A stretch of DNA of 64,000 bases from Prochlorococcus sp. MIT 0701 (GTDB lineage Bacteria > Cyanobacteriota > Cyanobacteriia > PCC-6307 > Cyanobiaceae), in the NCBI RefSeq assembly GCF_000760295.1, contig NZ_JNBA01000036.1, positions 62,001-126,000 on the forward strand, written 5' to 3'. Numbering within the stretch: position 1 is the first letter of the stretch; every line of letters starts with the position of its first letter. This document shows, in pieces, positions 10,728 to 20,521 of the stretch. The notes under the pieces are model-generated. The model was not told the origin of the DNA. It saw only the letters and a list, made by a program, of their open reading frames with translations, and ran no database searches. The translations under genes and the position numbers were made by a program.

Positions 10728-12959
10728 ATGGATCCCCAAAATGTTGATCCAGACTCTAGCAATCAAAGTCAATCGGCATGTAAGCAAAGAATTAACCCCA
10801 AAAATAACAAAAAATCCTCCGCAAGAGGAGAGTTATCTGTTACAAAAAAGATTTATTCACTGGCCAAAAGGAAATTCGAATTTACTCGAGGCCTGCAATT
10901 TACGATTACAGCTCAAATCATCTCAGTTATTGCCATTTCTTTTTCTATAGGCAATACACTTCTGTATCGCACTGCTTCTGAGAGGCTTCTTGATCAGACC
11001 TACCAAAGATATAATGATCATATAAATATCTATGTTAATAGTATAGAGCGTTGGGAAAAAAATATCAGAAATACAATGCATGCCTTGAGTGAAAATCCCT
11101 CTATCAGATCGCTAGATCCTGAAATAATCAGTATTGCTTTGAAGCCATACTTCAAACTTAGTCCAAATCGAGTTTGGCGACTATTTGACGAATCAGGAAA
11201 ACTATTACTGTCAAGCAACGTCGAAGAGATGAATATACATAATAGAAAGATTATTGAACTGCGACTAAATCAAAAAGATGGATATTTAAATGCCTTGGAA
11301 GGGCAATTTAACCTTGGCGTTGATTTCATAAGATTCGGTACTCGCATTGAAGGTTGCTTGGCTGCCCATCAACCAATATTGCCAAAACCATCGATAGAGT
11401 TAGAGGTTAATAAAGTAAGGCCTATTGGTGTACTTAGATTTTGCCTTCCACTCTCAAAAATGGCAGCTGACAGTGGAATCTCAGGTTTCACTGAGTTCAA
11501 CATGGACAATAAAAATAATTTCGTGTCTAAGAAAGCATCAAGTCAACTAAAAGCCGCCAATCATTTGGAAATGCATAGAGGTGATTACTCTGGCCAGATC
11601 TTTTATATAGTCACTCAAAAAGGAAATCTGATTTTCCCTACCGCTACAGCTAAAAGCTTTGATCACATCACACTGCTACCGCCCAGAAAGCTCATTAACT
11701 CAACATGGGGGCGTATTACAGAAAAAATTCTTGGCCAGTATTCTCCCGACAAATTTAAAAAGCTAAGTCTTAATGATAATAACTTCTATGCCATATCTAA
11801 AAAAACATCACTTGGGTTCTCAGCAATTGGAATCATTGATGAGCAAACAGTATTTAACCCATTAAACAAAATTTTAAAAAGGCTTCTTACTCTTCAAGTC
11901 ACTATTCTACTTATCATTAGCATTGTAAGTTATTTAGCCTGCAGTCAGTTGACCAAGCCATTACGTGTGGTTATTGAAAAAATCAATAACCTTAGCAATC
12001 TAGATCTATCTGACGAATCTGATGAACCATCATCAAAAAATTGGATTCTAGAGATTAATCAGGTTACAGACTCCATTGCCAAGCTATCCAGGGCCATGGA
12101 TTCATTTACAAGATATCTACCAACCGAAGTAGTACGCAATTTACTCAATACAAACCGCAGGGCTGTACTTGGCGGTAGCAATCAAGAAATTGCAATTATG
12201 TTTACAGATGTCGCTGATTTCACAAAATATTCTGAGACCTTGCCTGCGAAGGAGCTTTTAAAGCATCTCAACGATTACTTTAACGAGCTAACAAAATGCG
12301 TAAAAGTTGAATCAGGTACAATTGATAAATATATAGGAGACTCATTAATGGTCCTATGGGGTGCTCCAGTTGAGCTTGCACACCCTTGTCAATGCGCTTG
12401 CAATGCCGCACTTGCTATAAGCGCAGCCTCTAAAAAGCTTGCCAATCAATGGAAAGCTAAAGGTATCAGAATTCATTTTGATACCCGTATAGGCATTCAT
12501 TACGGCAATGCTATTGTAGGCAATGTTGGCTCCATCAATCGTTTTAACTTTACGGTTGTAGGAGATAGCGTTAATTATGCGAGTAGGATTGAAGGGGTTA
12601 ATAAAAACTTTGGTTCTGAAGTCATTGTCAGCAATAGCGTACTGACGCAACTCTCAAAGGAAGGAACGCTAAACAAATTTTGCTTTAAGCTCCTCGACGC
12701 AATTCGTGTCAAGGGCAAAAATGAAGCTGCCAAAGTGTATGAATTAGTCGATCACACCTTTCATGTTGATCCTCAAATTAAGGTTCAAGTTGAGATTTGG
12801 AACAGGGTTATGAATATCGCAATTGAACAAAGTTCATCGCAAGGGTTAAAGCAATGGGAAATTGAATCATCAGCTTATAAAAATGAGCCATTTATGCAGA
12901 AGCTAAGACAGGCTGTCTTAGCAACAGCCGATAGAGATGGGGCATTAAACATCCTATAA
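10728..12959 (+). CDS. Membrane receptor-like class III adenylate cyclase
   Basis: 743 residues: basic cytoplasmic start, TM1 about 58-82, a large periplasmic region of about 300 residues of Cache-like sensor character, TM2 about 385-410, a HAMP-like linker (TKPLRVVIEKINNLSNLDLS), then a class III cyclase domain from about 470. Catalytic features: metal Asp in IMFTDVADFT and in KYIGDSLMVLWG, the Lys of DKYIGD and the Asp of VVGDSVNYASRIEG (adenine choice), and the Asn/Arg in NYASRIEG. These indicate cAMP production. It follows the binding lipoprotein by 52 nt in one unit. Coupling of ligand to cAMP is inference. Confidence 0.88.
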   Translation: MDPQNVDPDSSNQSQSACKQRINPKNNKKSSARGELSVTKKIYSLAKRKFEFTRGLQFTITAQIISVIAISFSIGNTLLYRTASERLLDQTYQRYNDHINIYVNSIERWEKNIRNTMHALSENPSIRSLDPEIISIALKPYFKLSPNRVWRLFDESGKLLLSSNVEEMNIHNRKIIELRLNQKDGYLNALEGQFNLGVDFIRFGTRIEGCLAAHQPILPKPSIELEVNKVRPIGVLRFCLPLSKMAADSGISGFTEFNMDNKNNFVSKKASSQLKAANHLEMHRGDYSGQIFYIVTQKGNLIFPTATAKSFDHITLLPPRKLINSTWGRITEKILGQYSPDKFKKLSLNDNNFYAISKKTSLGFSAIGIIDEQTVFNPLNKILKRLLTLQVTILLIISIVSYLACSQLTKPLRVVIEKINNLSNLDLSDESDEPSSKNWILEINQVTDSIAKLSRAMDSFTRYLPTEVVRNLLNTNRRAVLGGSNQEIAIMFTDVADFTKYSETLPAKELLKHLNDYFNELTKCVKVESGTIDKYIGDSLMVLWGAPVELAHPCQCACNAALAISAASKKLANQWKAKGIRIHFDTRIGIHYGNAIVGNVGSINRFNFTVVGDSVNYASRIEGVNKNFGSEVIVSNSVLTQLSKEGTLNKFCFKLLDAIRVKGKNEAAKVYELVDHTFHVDPQIKVQVEIWNRVMNIAIEQSSSQGLKQWEIESSAYKNEPFMQKLRQAVLATADRDGALNIL

Positions 12960-13347
12960 TCCCAGGCAGGCTGTCTTATCAGCATTCAGCATCGCCAATC
13001 TCTAGCCGCGATTCATCACCAAACTAATCGCACTCAAGTTGCTTTGGAAAACTCTAGCTTCTGCAGTAACGAATACTTACCAGCAAGTCAGCACAACCAT
13101 AGTCAAGCCAAACTCATTCAAGTTATCTCGGCTGATGGCTATGACGCAAATGAGAATGGTTTCAATTGAGACTTGTACTATTCACGCAGCAAGCTTGAAC
13201 AATTAATTCAAGGGAATTATTAATTACTCCTGCTTTAAAAAGTATAAACTTTGTCATAAGGCGAATAAGTAATAAGATCTCAATAATAAGCCATCAGAAG
13301 CTGAGGCACTCTACAAATAGAACAATACTGCTTTCAGGAGAAAGAAT
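12960..13347. other. AT-rich gap after the cyclase gene
   Basis: About 390 nt, AT-rich, stop-ridden on all frames I read. No hairpin terminator with a clear T-run was found directly after the cyclase stop. A good ribosome site (CAGGAG) near its right end belongs to the small frame at 13348. Confidence 0.55.
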
Positions 13348-13503
13348 ATGGCCAAAATTCAAGATTGGCTAAATATAAAATTCAGGCTCTCAGGAAATCC
13401 AGTTACCGAGCATCAATGCAAGTTATTCAAACCCGGCCACCTCGACTTGTGGAATCAATTTCGTCTTTTTCAAGCAGATCAACTGGATGGCTCGGAATCC
13501 TGA
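13348..13503 (+). CDS. Small hypothetical protein (51 aa), right copy of the DQLD-ending pair
   Basis: ATG frame with a good ribosome site CAGGAG 7 nt ahead, product starting MAKIQDWLNIKFRL and ending ADQLDGSES. Its last 25 nt overlap, on the other strand, the end of the VTT-family gene (stop at 13479). The C-terminus mirrors that of the ORF at 8383-8562. It could be a paralogue placed on the other side of the insert, or an artefact of the duplicated repeat that happens to stay in frame. The strong ribosome site favours a real gene. Confidence 0.5.
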   Translation: MAKIQDWLNIKFRLSGNPVTEHQCKLFKPGHLDLWNQFRLFQADQLDGSES

Positions 13504-13508
13504 AGAGC
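13475..13508 (+). repeat. Right 34-bp direct repeat flanking the AT-rich insert
   Basis: Same orientation as the copy at 8534-8567 with four differences. This copy contains the natural 3' end of the VTT-family gene (minus strand), so it is probably the original attachment-type site and the left copy the duplicate. The distance between copies is about 4.9 kb and corresponds to the AT-rich insert. Confidence 0.75.
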
Positions 13509-14096
13509 TCGCTTGGCTGCAAGGCCTACCAGCCATACCACCACAACCGTGGCCAACACCCCAACAATCCTAAGAGTCCAGGTAGCAGGGTCAGCCTGGC
13601 CAGAAAGAACATCCCCAAATCGCGCCACATCTCCAGCCAGGGCACCAAAACCACAAAACAAAACAGTGCCAGGAAGAATGCCGATCAAACCGATCGAATA
13701 ATCCCGCAGGCTCACCTCACTGAGGCCATATGCCAGGTTGAGCAAACTAAAAGGGAACGCCGGAGACAGGCGGGTTAAGAGCACCAACTTGAGACCTTCA
13801 CGACTCACGGCCTTCTCAACAGCCTGCAGTTTTGGCACAACTGCCAAGCGACGTCGAGCCCAATTCCTTAGCCAATAACGTCCAAGCAGAAAGGATGCCT
13901 CTGCACCCAAGCAGGCACCGACAAACACCAGCAAACTGCCTAACCCAGTTCCAAAAAGCGCACCTGCAAGCATCGAGGCCCATACGCCTGGCAGCAACAA
14001 GGTGACCCAAAGTGCATAGAGAGGCACAAACAGAACTGCACCAATAGGTGTCTGCAAGAAAGGCAGCCAAGACTCCAACCAAGTCCCCGGATCCAT
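13479..14096 (-). CDS. TVP38/TMEM64 (VTT) family membrane protein
   Basis: About 205 residues from the ATG MDPGTWLESWL; a start 15 codons upstream (14141) is possible. Several hydrophobic helices and the VTT signature: LLLPGVWASMLAGALFGTG, then VLLTRLSPAFPFSLLNLAYG and a following helix pair ending GVLATVVVVWLVGLAA. VTT (DedA-superfamily) proteins act as membrane flippase- or transporter-like proteins; their substrates in bacteria are mostly unclear. Its last codons lie in the direct repeat. Family call is secure. Confidence 0.85.
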   Translation of the reverse strand: MDPGTWLESWLPFLQTPIGAVLFVPLYALWVTLLLPGVWASMLAGALFGTGLGSLLVFVGACLGAEASFLLGRYWLRNWARRRLAVVPKLQAVEKAVSREGLKLVLLTRLSPAFPFSLLNLAYGLSEVSLRDYSIGLIGILPGTVLFCGFGALAGDVARFGDVLSGQADPATWTLRIVGVLATVVVVWLVGLAAKRALQDSEPSS

Positions 14097-14302
14097 CAAC
14101 ACAAGCAATCTGCATGCAACACCAATACATCTCATACTCAAGATTCATGCAGAGTTGGCGATGCGTCCGCACAAACTTCTGCAGCAAGCCTGATTGGCCA
14201 CTCTCTCCGCCATAGGCCTACCAGCACTTTGGCGACAAGCGAAAGCTACAAACACAACAGCAGCCATCAACGAGCTTCGCCGATGCCTCGTCTCACGTCT
14301 AA

Positions 14303-14542
14303 TCAGAGCCACACTTGCTTGGGCAAAACTACAAGCAACAACAGGATGTGAATCGTGCCATGGCCCTAATTCGCACAGCCACACCTGGCACCAGCTCCTA
14401 CGTGAACGAAGGTAATTTCTTCGAACCAAACTGAAAACAGGAGTTCTGGGGCCCGAACTACGAACAGCTTCTGAGCATCAAACGGGGTTACGACCCCACC
14501 AACCTTTTCCGAGTACACCATGGTGTCGGCAGCGACACCTAA
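14303..14542 (+). pseudogene. Remnant of an FAD-linked (berberine bridge-like) oxidase, C-terminal part
   Basis: In one frame the DNA reads ...SSYVNEGNFFEPN, then an in-frame TGA where the family has Trp, then KQEFWGPNYEQLLSIKR and GYDPTNLFRVHHGVGSD with a stop at 14540-14542. This is the conserved C-terminal 'BBE' end of FAD-linked oxidases. Upstream of about 14300 the frame is closed and no FAD-binding domain follows, so only the tail survives. The stop codon and absence of the rest make it a pseudogene fragment. Confidence 0.75.
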
Positions 14543-14579
14543 ATCCAGACCTCAAACCAATGCACACCAGCAACACACA

Positions 14580-15368
14580 TCAACTCGAAGCTGATGTGTA
14601 ATAGCGCAAAGCGAACAGCCAAAAAGCCCGGCTTCCCACAAAAAAAATCACAGCCAAGAACAATCCCAAAACCAACATCTGCATGGCCGCACGACCAAGG
14701 ATGACCTCTGCTGGAACCGTGGTCAAAAAAGCAACCGGTAACACCAAAGTGAACACCAAGCGCAGAGTCGGTGGATAGGCACTCACTGGGAACCGACCGG
14801 AAGCCAGCACGGCCCGTAGCACTTCAGTGGCATTCCAGGTCTTCACGAACCAGATGCTCGTAGCAGCAATCACAAACCACAGGGCATAGAGAATCACACC
14901 GCCTACACAAAGCATCAAAACAGCCACCAATAATGTGCCAAGGCTGAAAGATGCGCCTGCCCGGGATGCAGCCCAAACGATCAAAACCAACCCCAACCCC
15001 ATTTCCGGAAGGCCCGCCGGCGCCATGATTCGTAGCGATACCCAGAACTGGCTGTCGATCGGCTTCAACAGCACAAAATCCAAAGTTCCCTCACGCACGT
15101 GGGTGACAATCGCACTGAGATTTGGGCGCAGCCAGGTGCTTGAAACGCCATCCAAAAAGGTGTAGATGCCCTGAACTACAAGAGCAGCTTCCCAGCTCCA
15201 ACCGCCAAGTTCTCGCCCCTGCCCAAAAAACAAAGACAGCACAAAGATGCTGCCAGCCAAACTGCCAACCATGGCCAACAAATCAATCAGCATGTTGGCC
15301 TGATACTCCAACTGCCCAGCCAAGGCCGTAGCCCAAAAACGTTGCAAACTGAGCAAGTAGCGCCCCAT
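14580..15368 (-). CDS. ABC-2 type exporter permease (second of two)
   Basis: 262 residues from MGRYLLSLQRFWATALAG, starting 1 nt after the stop of the other permease. About six hydrophobic helices, with AALVVQGIYTFLDGVSS and TLDFVLLKPIDSQFWVS matching the DUF990-type permease pair found with antibiotic or lipid-type exporters. It is third in a leftward operon: ATPase, permease 1, permease 2, placed immediately after valS. The substrate is unknown. Confidence 0.85.
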   Translation of the reverse strand: MGRYLLSLQRFWATALAGQLEYQANMLIDLLAMVGSLAGSIFVLSLFFGQGRELGGWSWEAALVVQGIYTFLDGVSSTWLRPNLSAIVTHVREGTLDFVLLKPIDSQFWVSLRIMAPAGLPEMGLGLVLIVWAASRAGASFSLGTLLVAVLMLCVGGVILYALWFVIAATSIWFVKTWNATEVLRAVLASGRFPVSAYPPTLRLVFTLVLPVAFLTTVPAEVILGRAAMQMLVLGLFLAVIFFVGSRAFWLFALRYYTSASS

Positions 15369-15369
15369 C

Positions 15370-16167
15370 TCAAGCCCCCATCGCTGTATAGCGACGCACA
15401 CCAGCGCGCCAAGCCATCAACACCAAAGGCAGCAATAACGCTACCCAAAACAACTGAGCCGCAAAACCAGCCACAAAATCAACAGGCAAACCCGCCAGCA
15501 CTCGTGCTGGAAAATCAATCAGATAGGGAAAAGGGGTCCAGAAACTAGCCGTTCGCGCCGCATCTGGGAACGCAGCAAGAGGGACCAACCAACCAGAGAA
15601 ATAGAGATATGGAATTAGCAGCAACCGCTCTAAAGCACTAGCCTTCTCACTCCAAAAGCAAAGTGCCGCAATCAAACTCTGTAGCAAAAAATTGATACTA
15701 AAAGCCAACAAGATGGCCAGACAAGCCAACAAAAACTGGCTAAGCGACGGTAACCAAAAAGACGTTGGATAAAGCAGGAAAAAAATGGCTGCGATCCCAA
15801 TAGAGAAAGGGAACCGAGTAACTCGTTCAGCCACATGAGCAGCCACATAACGCCAAAGTGGATGCAGAGGCTGGAGCAAAAAGGGAGATAAACGCCCGAG
15901 CAAGGCATCTTCCTCAAAGGCAAAAACCACCCAAACCACTGAAAACTGACGCACCATGAAGGCACTGAGGTAATAACGGGCCAAGCCCACCCCCTTGAAG
16001 CCAAATGACGCTCCAGCGTCACTTTGACTCCAAAGGCTCAACATGATGAAAGGCAAGACACCCGAGAGAGCCCAAAGGGCAATCTCAGCGCGATACTGAA
16101 CCATGTTGGCGTGCTGAGAAGCCAACAAGGCCCTAACCACCGGCCAAGACAAGCCAGCAATCTTCAT
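15370..16167 (-). CDS. ABC-2 type exporter permease (first of two)
   Basis: 265 residues, starting MKIAGLSWPVVRALLASQHA. The start ATG overlaps the stop of the upstream ATPase gene by 4 nt (ATGA), suggesting translational coupling. Helices include WALSGVLPFIMLSLW and FSINFLLQSLIAALCFWSE; the arrangement matches the DUF990 family partner of the protein encoded at 14580-15368. Together they should form the membrane channel of the exporter. Confidence 0.85.
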   Translation of the reverse strand: MKIAGLSWPVVRALLASQHANMVQYRAEIALWALSGVLPFIMLSLWSQSDAGASFGFKGVGLARYYLSAFMVRQFSVVWVVFAFEEDALLGRLSPFLLQPLHPLWRYVAAHVAERVTRFPFSIGIAAIFFLLYPTSFWLPSLSQFLLACLAILLAFSINFLLQSLIAALCFWSEKASALERLLLIPYLYFSGWLVPLAAFPDAARTASFWTPFPYLIDFPARVLAGLPVDFVAGFAAQLFWVALLLPLVLMAWRAGVRRYTAMGA

Positions 16168-17144
16168 ACCACCCTCCCCTTACGAAAGAGGCTGCCGATC
16201 AATTCATCGATCGGTGGATCATTAACTTCAAGATCCAAAACATCAAAATTGGCCAGCAGACGTGCCACAACAACAGTGAGCTCACTACGTGAAACCAGAA
16301 GACGCACAGCGCGATCATCCAGTGCTTCCAACTCGCCATAACCGACGAAGTCTTCCGGGGAAGCTGACCTATTGAGCTCAAGACGCACCTGACGGAAAGG
16401 AGAGAGGCTCGCAGCTAATTCATCAAGACCACCATCGTGAATGAGCTCTCCTTGATCAATCAACAACACCCTCGAACACAAAGCAGTGATGTCGGCCATG
16501 TAGTGACTTGTCAGCAACACCGTTGCGCCCGTTTGACGGTTGTACTCGGCCAGGAAACGACGCACCCTGGCCTGAGCATTCACATCCAAGCCCAGGGTCG
16601 GTTCATCAAGAAAAAGCACAGAGGGACGATGCAATAGGGCCGCTAATAACTCAGCCTTCATGCGTTGTCCAAGGGACAACTTGCGAACCGGGCGGGTGAG
16701 CTCTTCACCGATCTCCAACATCTCCGCCAACTCATTAATGCGATATCGGGCCTCCTTCTCTCCAATGCCATAGACCGCAGCATTGACCGAGAGCGAATCG
16801 AGTGGCGGCAAGTCCCAGATGAGCTGCTGCTTCTGACCCATCACCAAAGTGATCTGCTTGAGAAAAGCAGCCTGACGTCGCTGAGGCACATAGCCAGCGA
16901 CATGCACCATCCCCGCGCTGGGATGTATTAAGCCGCAAAGCATTTTCAAGGTGGTGGTTTTACCCGCACCGTTGGCACCAAGGAAGCCCACCATCTCGCC
17001 TGGCTCGATGGTGAAGCTCACATGACTAACCGCTTGAACATCATGAGTCTTGCGGCGAAAAAAATGGTTGAGCGTGCCAACAAAACCAGGAGTCTTATCC
17101 GCGACTTGATAGGTCTTACTGAGCTGCTCTACCTCAATCACCAC
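16164..17144 (-). CDS. ABC exporter ATP-binding protein
   Basis: From the GTG at 17144 (VVIEVEQLSKTYQV) the product is 326 residues; this GTG sits 1 nt after the valS stop, whereas the longest open frame would run deep into valS. Walker A FLGANGAGKTTTLKML, Q-loop, signature KLSLGQRMKAELLAAL, Walker B SVLFLDEPTLGLD and H-loop LLTSHYMADI are all present. The C-terminal part is the usual extension of the DUF990-type exporters. The operon is valS end - ATPase - two permeases. ATP hydrolysis should power export of an unknown compound. Confidence 0.9.
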   Translation of the reverse strand: MVIEVEQLSKTYQVADKTPGFVGTLNHFFRRKTHDVQAVSHVSFTIEPGEMVGFLGANGAGKTTTLKMLCGLIHPSAGMVHVAGYVPQRRQAAFLKQITLVMGQKQQLIWDLPPLDSLSVNAAVYGIGEKEARYRINELAEMLEIGEELTRPVRKLSLGQRMKAELLAALLHRPSVLFLDEPTLGLDVNAQARVRRFLAEYNRQTGATVLLTSHYMADITALCSRVLLIDQGELIHDGGLDELAASLSPFRQVRLELNRSASPEDFVGYGELEALDDRAVRLLVSRSELTVVVARLLANFDVLDLEVNDPPIDELIGSLFRKGRVV

Positions 17145-17145
17145 A

Positions 17146-19953
17146 TCAACCCAAATCGGACAACCGCTGACGCGCAAGCTCAGCCTGAGCCTCAGCCTCA
17201 GCAAGGTTGGCTTGGCATTCCTCAACTACGTTCGGCGGAGCTTTGATTGCGAAATTCGGATTGGCCAAGCGACCCGCCAGACCAGCAATCTCTTTCTCTG
17301 CCTTAGCTAAATCCTTCTCCAGGCGACCCTTAAGAGCATCCAGATCCACCAATCCATCGATGGGCAGCAGCACTTGCAACTCTCCACTAACGCCGGCCAA
17401 GCAGCGCTGCTTCAGATCAGCACTGGACACCACCACCACGCTCTCAGCACGCGTGAGAGCTGTGATATCTGCAGTCGCCTGCTCCAACAAAGCGGCCAGC
17501 TCACGGCGGCCTGTAATGAATTGAACCGGCACCGTCTGAGCTGGCTTCAGACCAGCAACTGCACGCAAGTTACGCACCACCCGGATGGCCTCAATCAACT
17601 CCGTAAACGACAGCTCAAGATCGTCATCAAGAGATGATTTGTTGCTTGCTGGCCAGCTTTGCAAAGCCAGAAAAGTATCTTTCGGCGCACCTGTTAACCC
17701 ATGCCAAAGTTCCTCGCTCAAATGAGGCATTAATGGGTGAAGCATCACCAATAGATCACCAAGCACCTTGGCCAACACCTGACGAGCTGTGCACTGATCC
17801 GCCAGAACTTCATCACTGGGATCTTCACCCGGATGCAGCCGTCGTTTACTCAGCTCTAAATACCAGTCGCAAATATCGTTCCAAGCGAACTCATAAAGGC
17901 ATTTAGCCGCCTCACCAAGGCGATAACTGTCGTAGCGCGCAGCAACATCGCGATTCATGCGAGCTAGGCGAGAAAGAATCCAACGATCCGCGAGCTGCAA
18001 GCTCGCGGGATCAGGCTCACCCAGCGACGCCGGCGTTTCTCCACCCAGATTCATCAGGGCAAAACGAGTGGCATTCCAGAGCTTATTAGCGAAGTTCCGG
18101 GCCGCCTCCACCGTCGCGGAGGTGTCACTTTTGCGGTCGTAATCCAAGCGGATGTCTTGACCAGCTCCGGCAACTTCACGCACCAGGGCAAAGCGCAGAG
18201 CATCGGTGCCATAACGCTCGATTAGCAACAACGGATCAATACCATTGCCGGCACTTTTGCTCATCTTGCGATTCTGCTCATCCCGCACCAAGCCATGGAT
18301 ATAGACGTCCGCGAACGGCATGCGACCGGTGAAGGCACCAGCCATCATCGTCATCCTCGCCACCCAGAAAAAGATGATGTCGAAACCTGTGACCAAAGTG
18401 CTGGTGGGATACCAACATTCGAGGTCTGCACTCTCTTGATCAGGCCAGCCCATGGTGGAGAAGGGCCAAAGACCACTGGAGAACCAGGTATCAAGAACAT
18501 CCTCATCCTGCTGGATGACCACAGCCTCTCCAAACTGATCACGAGCCTGCTGCCATGCCTCCTCCTCCGAGCGAGCCACCAGATAAGGAGTGGCATCGGT
18601 CAACTGATCGTCAGTCTCACTGACAACAAACCAAGCAGGAATGCGATGGCCCCACCACAGCTGCCGGCTGATGCACCAATCACGAATGTCAGTGAGCCAA
18701 TCGCGATAGACCTTTTGCCAACGATTGGGTACGAAGCGGGGTGCTCCATGGTCCAGACACTCATGGCAACGGGCCGCTAGAGGTTCCATACGCACGAACC
18801 ACTGAGTGGAAAGCAAAGGCTCCACCGGCACCTTGCCCCGATCGGAATAAGGAACGCTATGGCGATGGGGCTCCACTTTCACCAATAGGCCCTCCTCCTG
18901 CAAGGCCGCCACAACTGCCTTGCGAGCCTCAAAGCGATCAAGCCCCTCAAAACGACCGGCATGACAATTCATGCTTCCGTTTTTGTTCATCACCGTGATC
19001 TGAGGCAAGTCGTGCCGCTGTCCAATCGCAAAATCGTTGGGGTCATGGGCGGGTGTCACCTTGACGCAACCAGTCCCGAAATCCTGATCCACATGATCAT
19101 CAGCAATCACGGGAATCTCTCGCCCCAGTAGGGGCAATGTGAGGGTTTGACCCACCAAATGGCGATAACGAACGTCGGCAGGATTCACCGCAACAGCCAC
19201 ATCGCCAAGCATGGTTTCAGGGCGAGTTGTGGCCACTTCAAGATGAGTGGTGCCATCAGCGGCCGGGCCACCCGTTAGGGGATAGCGCAAGTGCCACAGA
19301 TGACCATCGACTTCCTTCATCTCAACCTCCAAGTCGCTAACCGCCGATCCGGAAGCCGGGCACCAATTCACGAGGTACTCACCTCGATAAATCAATCCCT
19401 GCTCATGCAAGCGAACAAACGCTTCACGGACAGCCGCACTGAGGCCTTCATCCAAAGTGAAGCGCTGACGCTGCCAGTCAACCGAGTAACCCAAGCGGCG
19501 AAGCTGATCAACAATCCGCCCACCGCTTTCCTCCTTCCAGGCCCAGGCCCGTTCAAGAAAGGCATCCCGCCCTAAGTCATAACGACTGATCGCTTCAGCC
19601 TTGAGCTGCTTTTCAAGAATTGTCTGCACAGCAATCGATGCGTGATCGGTCCCAGGCAGACAGAGCACATTTTTTCCTTGCAAGCGCTGAAAACGCACGA
19701 TTGTGTCGATCAGAGCCGTATTGAAGGCATGCCCCATATGCAAACTGCCAGTCACGTTCGGAGGGGGGATCACTACCGAAAACGGCTCGCCTGCAGCCTG
19801 TGGGTCAGGGTGAAAAGCACCACTCTCCTCCCATGCGCATTGCCAGCGACTCTCCGTACCAGCTGGGTCGTAGGTCTTAGCAAGGGCATCAACGACCTGA
19901 ACAAAGGCTGGGTCTGCGGTGCTCAGCTCAGTCACGGTGGAAGTGGACGGCAT
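17146..19953 (-). CDS. valS: Valyl-tRNA synthetase
   Basis: Class I synthetase charging tRNA-Val. The HIGH-like motif is [15 protein letters not shown] and the KMSKS loop is [13 protein letters not shown]; the CP1 editing domain between them carries [10 protein letters not shown] and the C-terminal coiled-coil arm ([19 protein letters not shown]) is complete. The start is uncertain: I use [10 protein letters not shown] at 19953; an ATG 12 codons upstream (19989) is also open. Normal length of about 935 residues. The downstream ATPase gene starts 1 nt after its stop. Confidence 0.95.
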   Translation of the reverse strand: MPSTSTVTELSTADPAFVQVVDALAKTYDPAGTESRWQCAWEESGAFHPDPQAAGEPFSVVIPPPNVTGSLHMGHAFNTALIDTIVRFQRLQGKNVLCLPGTDHASIAVQTILEKQLKAEAISRYDLGRDAFLERAWAWKEESGGRIVDQLRRLGYSVDWQRQRFTLDEGLSAAVREAFVRLHEQGLIYRGEYLVNWCPASGSAVSDLEVEMKEVDGHLWHLRYPLTGGPAADGTTHLEVATTRPETMLGDVAVAVNPADVRYRHLVGQTLTLPLLGREIPVIADDHVDQDFGTGCVKVTPAHDPNDFAIGQRHDLPQITVMNKNGSMNCHAGRFEGLDRFEARKAVVAALQEEGLLVKVEPHRHSVPYSDRGKVPVEPLLSTQWFVRMEPLAARCHECLDHGAPRFVPNRWQKVYRDWLTDIRDWCISRQLWWGHRIPAWFVVSETDDQLTDATPYLVARSEEEAWQQARDQFGEAVVIQQDEDVLDTWFSSGLWPFSTMGWPDQESADLECWYPTSTLVTGFDIIFFWVARMTMMAGAFTGRMPFADVYIHGLVRDEQNRKMSKSAGNGIDPLLLIERYGTDALRFALVREVAGAGQDIRLDYDRKSDTSATVEAARNFANKLWNATRFALMNLGGETPASLGEPDPASLQLADRWILSRLARMNRDVAARYDSYRLGEAAKCLYEFAWNDICDWYLELSKRRLHPGEDPSDEVLADQCTARQVLAKVLGDLLVMLHPLMPHLSEELWHGLTGAPKDTFLALQSWPASNKSSLDDDLELSFTELIEAIRVVRNLRAVAGLKPAQTVPVQFITGRRELAALLEQATADITALTRAESVVVVSSADLKQRCLAGVSGELQVLLPIDGLVDLDALKGRLEKDLAKAEKEIAGLAGRLANPNFAIKAPPNVVEECQANLAEAEAQAELARQRLSDLG

Positions 19954-20013
19954 TCGAACCATGCTCGCAAAAGGCCGCGGCGCATCCATTACGGCTCGAA
20001 ACCATCACCCGCA

Positions 20014-20463
20014 TCACTGAGCAACTTTCCAAGGAATAGCAACCAGCGCATCAAGCCTTTGCCAGCGACTGCGATCGGACTCAACCCTTTCCAGCAACCC
20101 CACCTGATCCAATGCCCTGGAAGCCTGCTGGGGTGTCACTACGGCCCCAGGTGCTATGGGCATCACCAGTACCTGGGGCTCAGCTGGATCAGCCATAAGC
20201 TGCAATTCGAGCTCCTCCAAGGTTCGTTCGTAAAACAACCCGCGCAAGCGACCCGTCAACCTCGGCCCCAGAGCTTCGGCAAATAACTCAAGACTCTCGC
20301 GCTCTCCCGACAACCCACAGTTCAGGGCCATCCAGATCAGCAACTTGGCCCAACTATCCACAGTCCAGAGCGGCTGAAAGCTATCCCGGTGCTGCCGCAC
20401 CAGCTCAGCCAAAGCAAAATCAACCAATTTGCCCTGAAACAGACTTGCTTGGGACTCATCCAT
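20014..20463 (-). CDS. Conserved hypothetical protein, helical
   Basis: 149 residues from MDESQASLFQGKLVDFALAE; a start 20 codons further upstream is open but would run across the divergent gene's promoter. Predicted mainly helical with WTVDSWAKLLIWMALNCGLS in the middle and a Pro-rich hinge (APGAVVTPQQAS). No catalytic motif is visible. It is divergent from the gene at 20522 with about 60 nt between starts, so the two may share a regulated region. Confidence 0.6.
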   Translation of the reverse strand: MDESQASLFQGKLVDFALAELVRQHRDSFQPLWTVDSWAKLLIWMALNCGLSGERESLELFAEALGPRLTGRLRGLFYERTLEELELQLMADPAEPQVLVMPIAPGAVVTPQQASRALDQVGLLERVESDRSRWQRLDALVAIPWKVAQ

Positions 20464-20521
20464 GGCAGACATCCTCTCCTCCAGCAGGCAGACTGATGAG
20501 GTGTCTAATCCGGCAGGGCCC

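Noticed and set aside
13365..13778. 137-residue frame on the plus strand over the VTT gene
   Set aside because: Shadow of the VTT gene on the opposite strand; residue pattern (many Arg/Asn/Lys) is typical of such shadows.
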